Notes: generated from the sequence alone by a model not told the origin. A stretch of 64,000 nt of DNA from Anthoceros angustus (GCA_010909165.1 MU008184.1:558001-622000), one strand, 5' to 3'; shown: positions 52,685-64,000, counted from the stretch's first letter. Made by a program: numbers and translations.

Positions 52685-53123
52685 CGCCTCCATATCGAAC
52701 ACGCACATCGCCATCGCCTCCACCAGAAGTCCGCCACTGTCTCTTCAAGGACTATGCCACGACGCCGCCATAGCCTATGAATCATCCTCAAAACTACGAC
52801 GCGGGTTGTGCAGCATCCGAGATCAACAATTGAGTCGTCGACTCATGGCCACCCGGTTCGAATGACATGCATCGACCCGCCTGTAAATCGAACACGCCGC
52901 CGCCGCCGCTGGCCATTGCTCTCACATGGAGGCGCGTGACGCCCAAATGGGAGGAGGAGGAGATGCGCAAGGTGGATGAGAAGGGGATGCGCAAGACTCG
53001 ATACAACGCGGGCTGTCGAAAGAGCCTTCGCACTAAATGTCAATGAAGTCGAGGTGCCCACTTTGCGGTAGGAAACGCGTGTATGCTAGTCGGTGGATGC
53101 TGAATCACTCTAGGTGCCCATCG

Positions 53124-53161
53124 TTATGCCACGGCTGAACACTATTTTAGCCGTGGCATAA
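53124..53161. repeat. Perfect 13-bp hairpin
   Basis: TTATGCCACGGCT and its exact reverse complement are separated by 12 nt. In the second repeat copy (about 54907) the right arm is unchanged, but the left arm has lost its GGCT end. Confidence 0.85.
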
Positions 53162-53649
53162 CTAGCATATACCTTAGAATATGCTGAATATTACATTTGC
53201 CCCATTAGCCGAGACAATGGCAAAACACGGTCGCCGGCGACAAAGCATTTAAGGAGTTGCTTGATTACAGAGCCTGCCTTGCCCTGTGTCTTCCTTCATG
53301 AAGGCACCGACCCCACCTTCCCCTTCGGATGGTGTAGATTCATTCTCGCTTTGGCGGAAGATGTGTATTTCCATCTAGCTTATGTGTGGGCGGAAAAGCA
53401 AGAGATTGCCGGATGAGAAAACGGGTCGCTCACACTCACCCGCACTTTGTCCATCGGGCCGGCATGCAGACACAGACACTCGACCTCCTCATCGCAGCAG
53501 TGCTGTTGCTCGAGGGTGCAGGCCGGGCTAGTCGTGTGAGCATCAACTTCAACTCCGCTTGCATCGTCCGTTTTGAGAAGTTGCACTCATGTATCGCCTT
53601 TTAACAATCTAAACACTTCGTGTTCTCACTTCTTTCATAGTTGCATGTA

Positions 53650-54129
53650 ATGGCTCAAGGGCTCAAGCGGAAGAATGACTCCAACAAATCGCAGACGCCC
53701 GGTGGAGAAAAAAAGGCGCGACTAAGGGCAGACTCACGTGCCTTGAACGAGGCGACGAGCCTGCACCAGACTCCAAGGACAACTCAAATTGCGCCACCTG
53801 ATGCGGGTCTTTCCACAAGAGCATCCCCGCCGACCAAGGCATCTTTCCAGAGTCCTTACAAGCGGTCCGATATTGACTTGATCCACCAGATGTACAAGAT
53901 GATCTCGCCATTTGACATTACAAAGAGAAGTTGGACAGTGCAACAACGACCCAATCAAGACTTGCTCTTCTTGTATGTGTCGATGGAGGAGGATGCGAAC
54001 CACACCAGCCAAAAGAAATGTGCGGAGCGATTGTTTTCACGCAATACCATGAAGGATGAGCAGTGTACGCTATATTGCCGATCCGCTCAAGCACAAGGAG
54101 CCTCTTCGTCTGGACCCGCAATGGATTAG
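53650..54129 (+). CDS. Unidentified protein fragment, repeat copy 1 (159 aa)
   Basis: Not recognised. From the ATG at 53650 it begins MAQGLKRKNDSNKSQ, a Lys/Ser/Pro-rich disordered region, then from about residue 75 a more structured part: DIDLIHQMYKMISPFDITKR, QDLLFLYVSMEEDANH. Comparison with copy 2 (ATG at 55440) shows the same two parts in shifted frames, and the reading continues past 54100 in another frame as LKHKEPLRLDP in copy 2. It is therefore a piece of a longer protein, probably transposon-encoded given the surroundings. Confidence 0.35.
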   Translation: MAQGLKRKNDSNKSQTPGGEKKARLRADSRALNEATSLHQTPRTTQIAPPDAGLSTRASPPTKASFQSPYKRSDIDLIHQMYKMISPFDITKRSWTVQQRPNQDLLFLYVSMEEDANHTSQKKCAERLFSRNTMKDEQCTLYCRSAQAQGASSSGPAMD

Positions 54130-54850
54130 AGTATACAAGGTGCGGTGAAGAACTTTGACATTGTGGCGTGCCAACCAGAGCGGAAAAGGCAAGAACTTTT
54201 GAGGCATTGCGACCTGATGGACATCGTGTCTTCCACAAGGCTTTGCACCAGCAATGTTTAGAAGGTGTGCGGATGATGCATTGCTTACATCGAAAGGGCA
54301 TCTGCTGCAGAAGGCCCCTAGCATGGCATCTGCGCGAGTGGAAATCAAATGGCAACTCCTAGTGCCCTAATGGGATCAGCAAATCCATCTCGCAGCAGTG
54401 TCGTTGGCAACCGCCACCGATATGCATGATCTGCGCCATGAAACGCAACAAAAGGTGGTGGCACAAAATATAATTCATGGACACGCTTTCAAAGAACTAG
54501 TTTGCGAAATGAAAGCTTCCGGTAAGAGGGGTTGCAGCCACGGACGTCCGGTGCTTCGAGTCCAAGCAACAGTCCGCCCACACTCCAAGCCGCTGGTTTT
54601 TCCTAGCCCATGGTCATGCGATGATGTCACCCTAACCTCTCTAGCCGAAGACGAAGATGAGGATGCGGGTGGGGACCAGGACAATGAGGGGTTTGGCGAT
54701 GGCATTCGGCCGATGGCCCGAGGCCGGTGGATCATATCCAGCCCGACGACGAAGACGTGGAAGATGACGATGGGGCGAGGTGGATGCAACGGACCGGGAT
54801 TTGGGTCCGCCCATGGCACTCGAAGGGTTCAAGCCGTCGCCAGCTTGCGG

Positions 54851-56630
54851 TAGGAAACGGCGTGGTATGCTAGTCGGTGGATGATGAATCACTAGGTGTG
54901 CCCATCGTTATGCCACCGAACACTATTTTAGCCGTGGCATAACTAGCATATACCTTAGAATATGCTCAATATTGCATTTGCCACATTAGCCGACAATGGC
55001 AAAACACGGCCGCGACAAAGCATTTAAGGAGTTGCTTGATTACAGAGCCGCCTTGCCCCGTGTCTTCCTTCATGAAGGCATGACCCCACCTTCCCCTTTC
55101 TCGGATGGTGTAGATTCATTCTCGCTTATGGAAGATGTGTATTTCCATCTAGCTTATGTGTGGGCGGAAAAGCAAGAGATTGCCGGGATCGAGAAAACGG
55201 GTCGCTCACACTCACCCGCACTTTGTCCATCAGGGGCCGGGCAGCAGATATCAGACACCGCCGACCTCCTCATCGCAGCTGCAATTGTGTTGCTCTCGAG
55301 GGTGCAGCAGTGGGCTAGTCAGTGAGCATCAACTTCAACTCCCGCTTGCACACGCCGTCCTGTTCGAGAAGTTGCACCATGCGTATCGCCTTTTAACAAT
55401 CTAAACACTGTGATCTCACTTCTTTCATAGTTGCATGTAATGGCTCCTCAAGGGCTCAAGCGGAAGAATGACTCCAACAAATCGCAGACGCCCGGTGGAG
55501 AAAAAAAGGCAAAGGGACTGCTGTGCCTTGAACGAGGCGACGAGCCCACTCCAGCCCGACTCCAAGGACAACTCAAATCGCGCCACCGATGCGGGTCTTC
55601 CACAAGAGCATCCTCACGACCAAGGCATCTTTCCGTAGTCCTTACAAGCGGTCCGATATTGACTTGATCCACCGATGTACAAGATGATCTCGCCATTTGA
55701 CATTACAAAGAGAAGTTGGATAAGGCAACAACGACCCAATCAAGACTTGCTCTTCTTGTATGTGTCGATGGAGGATGATGCGAACCACACCACCAAAAGA
55801 AATGTGCGGAGCGATTGTTTTCACGCAATACCATGAAGGATGAGCAGTGTACGCTATATTGCCGATCCGCTCAAGCACAAGGAGCCTCTTCGTCTGGACC
55901 CGCAATGGATTAGAGTATACAAGCGGTGAAGAACTTTGACATTGTGGCGTACAACCAGAGCGGAAAAGGCAAGAACTTTTGAGGCATTGCGACACGGTGA
56001 TGGACATCGTGTCTTCCACAAGGCTTTGCACCAGCAATGTTTAGAAGGTGTGCGGATGATGCATTGCTTACATCGAAAGGGCATACTGCTGCAGAAGGCC
56101 CCTAGCATGGCATCCGCTACCGAGTGGAAATCAAATGGCAACTCCTAGTGCCCTAATGGGATCAGCAAATCCATCTCGCCCGCAGTGTCGCTGGCAACCG
56201 CCATCGATATGCATGACCGCGCCGTGAAACGCAACAAAAGGTGGTGGCACAAAATATAATTCATGGACACGCTTCAAAGAACTAGTTTGCGAAATGAAAG
56301 CCCGGTAAGAGGGGTTGCACGCCACGGGACGTCCGGTGCTTCGAGTCCAAGCAACAGGTCCGCCCACACTCCGAGCCGCGGGTTTTTCCTAGCCCATGGC
56401 CGCGCGATGATGTCACCCTAACCTCTAGCCGAAGACGAAGATGAGGATGGGTGGGGACCAGGACAATGAGGGGTTTGGCGATGGCATTCTCGGCCGATGG
56501 CCCGAGGCCGGTGGATCATATCCAGCCCGACGACGAAGACGTGGAAGATGACGATGGGGCGAGGTGGATGCAACGGACCGGGATTTGGGTCCGCCCATGG
56601 CACTCAAGGGTTCAAGCCACCCGGTAGACA
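54851..56630 (+). repeat. 1.75-kb repeat unit of unknown coding sequence, copy 2
   Basis: Second copy. Here the N-terminal piece is open (ATG at 54996, 109 codons), the piece from 55440 is broken early, and later parts (55690-56150) read as MYKMISPFDITKRSW, ADPLKHKEPLRLDPQW and FHKALHQQCLEGVRMMHCL in successive frames. Neither copy is intact, and each is open where the other is broken. Confidence 0.75.
54996..55325 (+). CDS. Unidentified protein fragment, repeat copy 2 (109 aa)
   Basis: Begins MAKHGRDKAFKELLDYRAA, continues LPRVFLHEG, DSFSLMEDVYFHLAYVWAEK and ADLLIAAAIVLLSRVQQW. The corresponding stretch of copy 1 (53220-53550) is frame-broken. No family recognised. The last 40 residues may be read in a wrong frame because of an indel near 55240. 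Confidence 0.35.
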   Translation: MAKHGRDKAFKELLDYRAALPRVFLHEGMTPPSPFSDGVDSFSLMEDVYFHLAYVWAEKQEIAGIEKTGRSHSPALCPSGAGQQISDTADLLIAAAIVLLSRVQQWASQ

Positions 56631-57902
56631 ATCGAGGAAAAAGAGGGAAGGGATTGAGAGTGCTGGCAATCAGCGTGGAGGACGGCGGGGTGGGAAGGTC
56701 AACAAGTGCGCGGCGAAGCAACGGATGGCACATGATGTCCGAGAGGGGCCAGAAGAGCTCCCAAAGTTCATAGAGAAGGCCAAGGACAGTGCTGTGGCCA
56801 CGGATGACGACAGGCTAGCGATGACGAGGGCTGACGCTGGGAGAGATGTTGCGAGAGAGGCAATTGCGGGAAAGAGAGTATGGGAGTCCACGTTAAAGCT
56901 GTCCATCAGCCAGACCTCGTAAGAACTATGTCTTGGCAAGGTACGTAAGCTAGACTCGCTTGGGTGGAGGCTTTGATGCAAAAGATGAAGCATTCCACGT
57001 GGGTGGCTGGTGTGCTGCCCATGATTGTCATTGTAGACCCGCCCAAAGGTCCCAACAAGAACTTCTTTGACATGGATAAGGTGGATCGGGGTGTACAAAT
57101 TTTATGTATTGAGGGAATCATTCCTTCCAGCGATCTAGACTAGCCGACTTGTATCCATTGGTTCAAGAGTACAGTGGATGGATGCATATGTTCTTGCCGG
57201 CCTCACAAATGAGGAGATGAGGTTAGTTGCCACGATCACAACACCATTGCGGATGCCGTGAAGACTTTTACTTTCATCGACCGTGTGAGGTACATCGAAT
57301 CGAGATGAAGGCCAAAAGATATCAAGTGTGACTTAGACCGAAGTTGAGATATATGCCCGGTCAAGGTGGTTCCTAAGTGGGATGCGCCAAGCATGGACCT
57401 AAGGTCGCTATCACCGCCTCGTGGACAACCGGACCTTTGGATTATTGTGTTGCGAAGGTTGATGATGAGGTGTGGAAGCACGTGGATGAAATCTTTGAGA
57501 AGTGGGACGAGCTTGTCGAAAGGTGTGGAAGCTCGGGCTCTCACAAACAACAAGGCCCGCAGGAATTCAAGGAAGACAACCAAGTTAGAGCAAACTTGGT
57601 CATTGACACAAAGGAGCTTAGTATACCGTTGAGGGTATGGAAGTGTTTCTGTGGCATCGAATACCGCACTGGAACAACAACTTGAAGACAAGATGCATGA
57701 AAGTCCCGCTGGAGAATTGACATTGAAACAAATGTTCGTGGGTGGACAAGGCCAAAAACTCAACCTCATCCATGTGACACTGGCCAAGCATTTGCACTGT
57801 GAGACATTTGAAGAGGTTCAGGAACGATATCCCGATTACTGCATGGTGAATCAAATTAGCAACTTCCAGCCTGCCTTCAAAAATCTGGTCAGAACACCAT
57901 AA
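56631..57902 (+). pseudogene. Unidentified transposon-like coding pieces
   Basis: Plus-strand pieces in changing frames: WVAGVLPMIVIVDPPKGPNK near 57000, KVDRGVQILCIEGIIPSS near 57080, DYCVAKVDDEVWKHVDEIFEKW near 57440-57500, and an open 83-codon frame at 57651-57902 (MASNTALEQQLEDKMHESP to NLVRTP). These look like one decayed or mis-read gene that follows on from repeat copy 2. I recognise no domain. From 57903 to 58694 nothing coding can be supported. Confidence 0.35.
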
Positions 57903-58311
57903 TATTTGAAGCGGCTGAAAATACATGAAGCGGCTTTTCAGTTGAATATACGGCAAACAGGGTTTTCGATGGGTATCGACAGGCCATATTTGAGCATACA
58001 CCGCAAGATGGCATGTATTAAGGTGTCGTGACCGCCTGTATATGCTATGACGGCACACATCTGTACAGGAAGGGTCCGTCTAATCGCACGAGCATTGTTT
58101 TTGCTAGAAACGATGCCCATGTCCTTAGACCATGCGATACGATTAGGATCCGTTAATGACCGTGGGCAACGACCCCTGGGGCCCCTTTGGAGGGAATGCG
58201 TACACATATGTATACTCTCTTGCTATACACCCATATATGCACATGGTGGACGAGGTTTTGAACAACAGTATAGGGTTAAAAGGACGGCCGAACGGAAGAA
58301 CCGCCTGATCT

Positions 58312-58333
58312 GGGCGCCGGCATGCCGGCGCCC
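58312..58333. repeat. Perfect 22-bp palindrome
   Basis: Self-complementary sequence made of GGGCGCCGGCA and its reverse complement, without a loop; it contains the same GCCGGCATGCCGGC core as the array at 60.45-60.95 kb. Confidence 0.9.
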
Positions 58334-58694
58334 ACGTCCGGCCCAGAAGGGACTTGTCCAGGGCAGCGGCGTGTAGGCGCCCAACGTTGAATGACTTTCT
58401 CGATGCCAACTGTAGGACTCACTTCTTCAAACAGTTTAACTGCATCGCACTGGCCTTAGAGGACTAGTCATTTGCCGACGGGCACACGATCATGGACGCG
58501 AACCTACAAAATGAACAAAAGTTGCTTCCTCCGAGTGGCTGTGGACAAGGCACCTTGCAAACCCGTTACGGAACAAGGCACATATTCCGATCATTCCTCG
58601 CCTGACTCGAGTCCCTCCCCGCCATATATGCTCTTGCCTGATTCATCGCCCATTACACCATCCGGGGTTGCGGCTTGAGGTGGGCTCAGAGCAC

Positions 58695-61600
58695 TCATCT
58701 TCTCTTTGATCGCTTTCTTGTCGTACAGATGATGTTTCCTTGCGTCATTTTGAACCCATAATAAACGATAACTGCTTTCCGAACGAATAACTTCAGTATA
58801 TTAGGTGGATTGTGTTGTTTGCCCTCTTCCTTTTCGGGTGACGGCCTCGCTCTCAACTCGAGGATGACTTCCGCCATATACTTCCCTTCAGAGGCCTGTG
58901 GTCTCCTCCACCAATGCACAAGTAAGTAAGGATCAGGTGCGGTGAAATGGACTTCCACAACCTTTGCGAGCCAGAAAGCTCTGTTGTGTATGTCACCCTC
59001 ACAAGGCGTTATAATGAACATGCCTTTCTCTATCTCCATGATATCCCCATTCATCCTTTCACACTCTTGTCCTTGACGATCAGCACCCTGGTGGGGTCCT
59101 AAGTACATGTCCCTTTGGGGAATCTCCCGCAACAATGCTTCATCTAGAACAACAACCCCTGCCACTGGAGGTGGACAGTGAATTGCGTCGGCTGTTGCTC
59201 TGTCGTACCACTTCCATGGTTTTTCCAGCACAAGACCAATATTGTTGTCTACGATACATGCAATCTCCTCCTGATCCTTCCAGAACATTGTCCACCATTG
59301 TTCTTCTTCGTCATTGACATATGTTGGTAGATTTAGCATTCCTTTCCGCAAGTAAGCAACCCCTCGACAGCCATCCCGCAACACCACCTCTTTTGTCCTT
59401 GGCTTGAGCGCCATCAAAGGTGCCGCTAATATCGCTCGAACAAACGCCGAACTCCAAGCCATCTTGACTCCCACGAGGAGAGGTTGAATCGCTTACTCGG
59501 ATAATCATACTTTCCACGATTCTCCTCTCGTGTGATTTTGAACCGATGTTGAAACGATAGATTGTTCAATTGTTTCACCGCACCTTGTATCGATATCCCG
59601 CCGCCTTTGTTATAGGCCGACATACGTCCGAATCCGAACCTCGGTCAACACCGAACCTCCGGGTTGGGCGATACTGGCTTATCAAGGTTTCCATAGTGGT
59701 AGGGTTTTCACCTCCTTGTGCTTGGATGTTTAGAAAAGCAAGAGAACATCCGTCCACTTGGTCGTGTATGCCCACGAGGAGAACCGACCTTCACCTTTTC
59801 AAAGGTGCCCACCTCAACAAGCATATTGAGGTACGCAAAAGCAACTGGTTCTTATTCTCCGGCATGTGTTATCCACCGCAAATATAGAATTTTCGAAGGA
59901 ACCCATTATACGTGTGGATAACGTCCCGAATAATAGCAATAGTCAAGTTTGCATCATTCCTCGATTCGCAAAGTGGAGATACGCCCGGCTTTCAAAGTAT
60001 AATTGTGTACCATGCAGCCCACCACGTGGATCGCTATGCGCCCTCCTTCAGTCCTTCGCCATCTCAAAATATGCGGCAACTCCGTCTTCTCGATCCATCC
60101 GTCAATGCATAGTAATATGTATTTCGAGGACAAGTAGCTTTAGTGCGATGCTTCATCAACTTCTTCCTCTCGCTCATCAACCGTGTTCGATGTTTATTTA
60201 AAGCGCCCGATATACATCGCTAAACACAAGACCGAACCGCTTAGAAAGGGTGGGTTAGTTCCACAATGGGTTAGCCCATTCAAAAATACAAACATTTTAT
60301 TCCCCAACCATGCCGGAAACATGTCATCGAGGCACCGCGTGCCAATGCCATTCCACCAAGATAGGCATGACAGGGCGAGGAAGGCTCGCCCAACCATCCG
60401 GTGTGCAACTATGCCGAGAGACTCTTCGTGGCGCCGATAACCGATGAGGGCGCCGCATGCGCCGCTAGCGACGGGCGCCGGCCGCTGACGCCCATCCGGC
60501 GCCGCATGCCGGCGCCCATCCGGCGCCGCATGCCGGCGCTTATCGACGGCGCCGGCATGCCGGCGCTCCCATCCGGTGCGCTGAATGCCGCCGCCGGATG
60601 GGAGGGCGCCGCATGCCGGCGCTCCCATCCGGCGCCGCATGCCGCCGCAGATGCCGGCGCCCGCCCGGCTCACCGGGGCATTCCGACGCCGATGGGAGGG
60701 CGCGCATGCCGCCGCCCATCCGGCGCCGCATGCCGGCGCCCATCCGGCGCCGCATGCCGGCGCCCATCCGGCGCCGGCATGCCGGCGCCCATCCGGCGCC
60801 GCATGCCGGCGCCCGCCTCCCGGCATGCCGCCGCCTTCATTCCATGGCTCCAACATGGCGCCGGCATGCCGGCGCCCATCCGGCGCCGGCCGCTGACGCC
60901 GGCGTCTCATCGAAGCGCTCCGGCACGGCAGATGCCGCCGCCTTCATTCCATGGCTCCAACATGGCTGTCGCCGTGGAAGCTAGGGCGGCATTCCGGCGC
61001 CTTTGCATCTACGGCGACGGCTACGCTAGAGGGTTAGCTCTCCGGAAAGAGTATGATACCTATTACAAAGATTCTATGCATGAAATGACGGAGAACCGAG
61101 CCGGGCATACCTTGATCAATCCGATGACCAGTACTCCGGATGTTGTACTTCAACCCCGCGCATAACGCACATGTCGAAAACCGGTTGGACTTCGGAATTT
61201 TCACCCTCTTAAAATTTTCTGTCCATAGCCTCAGGAAATATGCATATGACACAAACCGCAGCCCAGCTTGTTCCATGTCGGTATGATACTGATTCCAAAC
61301 CTCAAGTTTTGTGAATGTGTCCGGAAGGTTGTACACTTCAACGTTGGGCAACCTTTCGCCAACAAGAAATGTTGAGTCCATCCACGCGATCGCAAAGAAG
61401 AGCATGTGAGGATTGCACACGAGGATTCGGCTTGGCCCCATCCCAAGGTGCGTCAAGAATACCGCTCTTCAACTCGTCGATCTTGCAGCCTATGCAAGAA
61501 CTCGACGAAATGCTTTCGTGCAACAACAGACGGGGCTCTCCCATAATGTAGGTGACAACCTTGTCTGCATTTGGCATTCACATCCGGTCTAACAAGAGAT

Positions 61601-62451
61601 TGAAGGAATAACTCGCCCGCCGCCTAGCCTCAAGAACCTTGTCCTCTGTTCTCAAGACCATCCCTTGACAAAATAGGAAGACACAACTTGTTGCAAGATG
61701 GCTTCCGAATCGCCATCACGCCGCTGCCGCCCGTAAAGAGACACCTGCGGCTCGCCTCTTTTGAATCGGCAAAACATTCGTCTCCGCCTGCATTGTCTGA
61801 CTCATCGGCTTCGGCTGATAAGAGACACCATTTCGTTTCCTCTGAGGTGTATGCGGCACATCAACAACGGAATGAACCGGTCGCCCACCACAGCTGGTGT
61901 TCGCATCGTCTGCAAACAGCATCCGATCAGTCCCTTGGGAGGCTGGATTTGGACGACGACCGCCTTTCTCCCTCCGACCTGGGCTTCCACCCACAGCCAG
62001 ACACCTATTCAAGTTCCGGGGAGTAGGTGGCAAATACCGCGGTATTCCTACATTCGGTGCGTGTGTTCTCCTAGCCGCAAAGGAAGACCATCGGTTTCAT
62101 CCCATGGAACAAAGCACGCTTAAGCACCATTTCTACGCGTTTGTGACACCTTGCTATTCAAGTCAAACAAGAAATGTGAACCACATAGGATCCACCATTG
62201 TGACATTTGGTCTTCTGCAAAGGCATGGAGTGGGTATCAAAGAAATGACCTTCTAGTAGGGATTGTGCCGGGCTTGAGTTAGGAGCGCCAAGCGATGGTG
62301 CACCGCGGAGTTCCTTCCTGCCGTCCCTTCCAAGACCTTCTTCTTCTCTGCATAAATGAGAAGGGACCTTGTTGCACCCACGGACTCCATGAACAAGCAC
62401 CTCCTGCAACGGAGCGTTAGAACAAACAGGACGTGCAATGACTTTCCACAT
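58695..62451 (-). mobile_element. DUF7869-type element, copy C, interrupted
   Basis: Minus strand, N- to C-terminal: CSNALLQ-type cysteine part (about 62.4 kb), FLVGERLPNVEVYNLPDTFTK to FLRLWTENFKRVKIPKSNRFS and CALCAGLKYN (61.4-61.2 kb), a 0.5-kb GC palindrome array (60.95-60.45 kb), then IIRDVIHTYNGFLRKFYI with ENKNQLLL (59.95-59.85 kb, the DUF7869 core) and HDQVD (about 59.75 kb), FQHRFKITREENRGK (59.55 kb) and an open 260-codon C-terminal frame (59474-58695). That frame contains YLRKGMLNLPTYVND, GDIMEIEKGMFIITP and FWLAKVVEV with PYLLVHWW, a BAH- or chromo-like part. Many frame breaks; no terminal repeats recognised. Confidence 0.6.
60450..60950. repeat. GC-rich palindrome array
   Basis: Dense repeats of GCGCCCATCCGGCGCCGCAT and variants with GCCGGC, GGCGCC and GCATGC, each a palindromic hexamer, arranged irregularly. 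Two near-identical GCCTTCATTCCATGGCTCCA stretches (60831 and 60938) are mixed in. Long Ala/Arg/Pro open frames on both strands are by-products of the composition. It interrupts DUF7869 copy C. Confidence 0.85.
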
Positions 62452-64000
62452 TCGTAGCGTAAATGATCACCAGGTCGACTTCAGAGAATACCTCATCCTC
62501 GTCCAAGCCATGGATAGAATGCGATCTTGGCGGCGACTTAGACGATCGGCAAAAGCGGCAACGAACATCAAGCTTGGAACATACCGGATGGGTCTTCAAC
62601 CACCGAAACCTCCCTCTTATTGCCGTCCAACACCGATGCGCTATTCAATTAAGAGGGCATAAGACATGCCATACAGACCCTACCACGCGCCCGCCATTGC
62701 ATCGATGGTTCGGTGGCGAGGATATCCAGTGAAAATAGATTGCATTTATTGTGATATAACAAAGGTTCGTAATGATCGAGATAGTGTCATATCCGGTATA
62801 AATAAGACAGGTATTGGGGTTTAAATATTGGCGTGGTCTATATTTCACGTCACCACATTAGGGTTTCTTACGGATGTCCGCTTCTAAAAAGGGTATAACT
62901 TCGAGAGGAGCCCCGTCATACCGCGCGTTTCTTGCAGGTGAAGCTCGACGGAGTGCTCACGGAGGCTGGCGCGCGGGCGTAATCCACAGCGGAAGCACAC
63001 CATCGCGGCCAGGCACCTTGGGCGCAACCTGCTCCAATTCGGCGCTAATCCCATCTGCGGCTGGAGCGATTGGCGCGGACGCAGTCCAGAGGGCTAGAGG
63101 CAGTCATCAGCGCGGACGAAATCGAAGGTATTGTGGCAATCGCCAGCTTTTTGCTCCAACTCACACTGTGTGCGTCACGATTACGAGGTGTGGATTATGG
63201 CGAGTGGACGGGCGTAGCAAGAAAGACCGGGCAAACCGACAACCCCGGATTGTGGTGAAGGCGCGAAATCGAAGGCGCCGACAGGAGATGCGTTGCCCGA
63301 ATCTCCATTGCGGTGAGCGTTTTCAGGCATGTTGGTGTCAATGAATCCATCTTTTCCGTGCTTTTTAACTCCTGCAGGTGTTCTAAGGCTGGGTCTCGAA
63401 TTCAGCAAAAGACAGCAGCACCAAAGCGCATGGAGGAACAGAGGAGAAGAGTGGAATGTCTCGAGCAAAAGAAGAGCACCCGAGCCCAATCCATCGCCAT
63501 ACACGTATGAGGAGACAAGCATCAAGGAGACACACAAGCCAGTTGAGGAAAGCTGCATTGGACAAAGAATGGTTTCTAACCTGCAAGTGAGCCACGGAAG
63601 ATGGGGCAATATGGACACCCTTGTTGAAGTTGTGGGTTACAGGCTACCTGGGGCTCGCCTAATCTCAAGAGCCGGATGGGTATTGTGGGCAAGTTTGAGA
63701 TGGACACATTGCATCCGGAGGTGCAAGTGCTCGCACATCAAGACCCTATGGCGTTGATAATTTGCCGCACACCCCGATGATTACAAGGTGTTCCTCTTCG
63801 TGATAGATGGCTTTCAAGAAATGTGAACCAAAGGAGCTGGCAATGCAATTTCGAAAGCCTACGCGAAACCGGTCTGGCCACTTAGGCCTTCAAATTCACT
63901 TGCACCTTTCCTCCCCATCCCGATATCGACATTTCAACACTATGGTTTTGCGGTGAAGACTGTTTCTACGATGCCTGTGGGGTCATCACAGTCCGTGATT
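62452..64000. other. No recognisable gene
   Basis: Short overlapping open frames on both strands with the indel-scarred texture of the preceding elements. The longest (62874-63344 and 63329-63757, plus strand) show no domain I recognise. An AT-rich stretch lies at 62730-62870. The sequence may continue a transposon beyond the window. Confidence 0.35.

Larger units (their letters stand above)
53040..54850 (+). repeat. 1.75-kb repeat unit of unknown coding sequence, copy 1
   Basis: Aligns over its whole length with 54850-56630. The two copies differ mainly by 1-6 nt insertions, deletions or substitutions lying at CG, CAG/CTG or CCG/CGG positions. Coding stretches are on the plus strand: an N-terminal piece broken in this copy (KAFKELLDYRA in copy 2), then 53650-54129, then pieces around 54200-54350 with FHKALHQQCLEGVRMMHCL. 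Confidence 0.75.

Noticed and set aside
46076-52690. 5-bp target duplication of the Copia element
   Set aside because: The bases outside the LTRs (CGTTC and CGCCT) do not match; the exact LTR end is also uncertain because TTTGTTA follows ACA at both ends.
60401-61165. 254-codon Ala/Arg/Pro-rich frame, and similar minus-strand frames
   Set aside because: Composition is dictated by the GC palindrome array; frames are open on several strands at once and carry no domain.

Overview
This is a nuclear window from a land plant. Seven kinds of evidence say so: spliced genes with short GT-AG introns (about 80-140 bp), intronless PLS-type pentatricopeptide-repeat (PPR) genes, plastid proteins (a Ccs1 haem-delivery factor and an XPT-type sugar-phosphate translocator), a germin-like family, a Copia LTR element primed by initiator tRNA, a FAR1/MULE element, and a plant tRNA-Arg(TCT). 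The germin-like proteins lack the usual cysteine pair. A DUF7869-type transposon family is abundant, and there is a protamine-like gene. Together these suggest a seed-free lineage with swimming sperm (bryophyte or lycophyte); that lineage call is inference.

Layout. 1-8.2 kb is gene-rich: a small arginine-rich, protamine-like gene (-), a ten-exon serine carboxypeptidase-like gene (+), and a nine-exon plastid-type Nudix hydrolase gene (-). 8.5-25.0 kb is an array of alternating germin-like (GLP) and NYN-domain genes. One NYN gene and one GLP gene are intact; the other copies are broken. The array is interrupted by a 1.7-kb direct duplication and by a 4.4-kb Mutator-like element sitting exactly at the 3' end of a tRNA-Arg gene. 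25.8-30.0 kb holds two intact plastid genes: XPT (-, intronless) and Ccs1 (+, eight exons). 30.2-37.3 kb holds two tandem PPR genes (-), E-type without a DYW domain, the second cut short at its C-terminus.

38.8-64 kb is transposon-dominated: a retropepsin fragment, a tandemly duplicated DUF7869 element, a Copia element with about 97% similar LTRs and an antisense spliced ORF downstream of pol, two 1.75-kb copies of an unidentified coding sequence, and another DUF7869 element interrupted by a GC palindrome array. Reading frames here are broken by many small indels. Where two copies can be compared, the differences cluster at CG, CAG/CTG and CCG/CGG sites. This may reflect base-calling error at methylated cytosines as much as true decay.

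No operon logic applies. The intact genes mostly serve the plastid (Nudix, XPT, Ccs1, probably the PPRs) or the secretory path and wall (carboxypeptidase, GLP). The strongest unusual items are the arginine-rich gene with its own promoter, the tRNA-end MULE insertion with 19-bp direct repeats, and the antisense spliced gene inside the Copia element.
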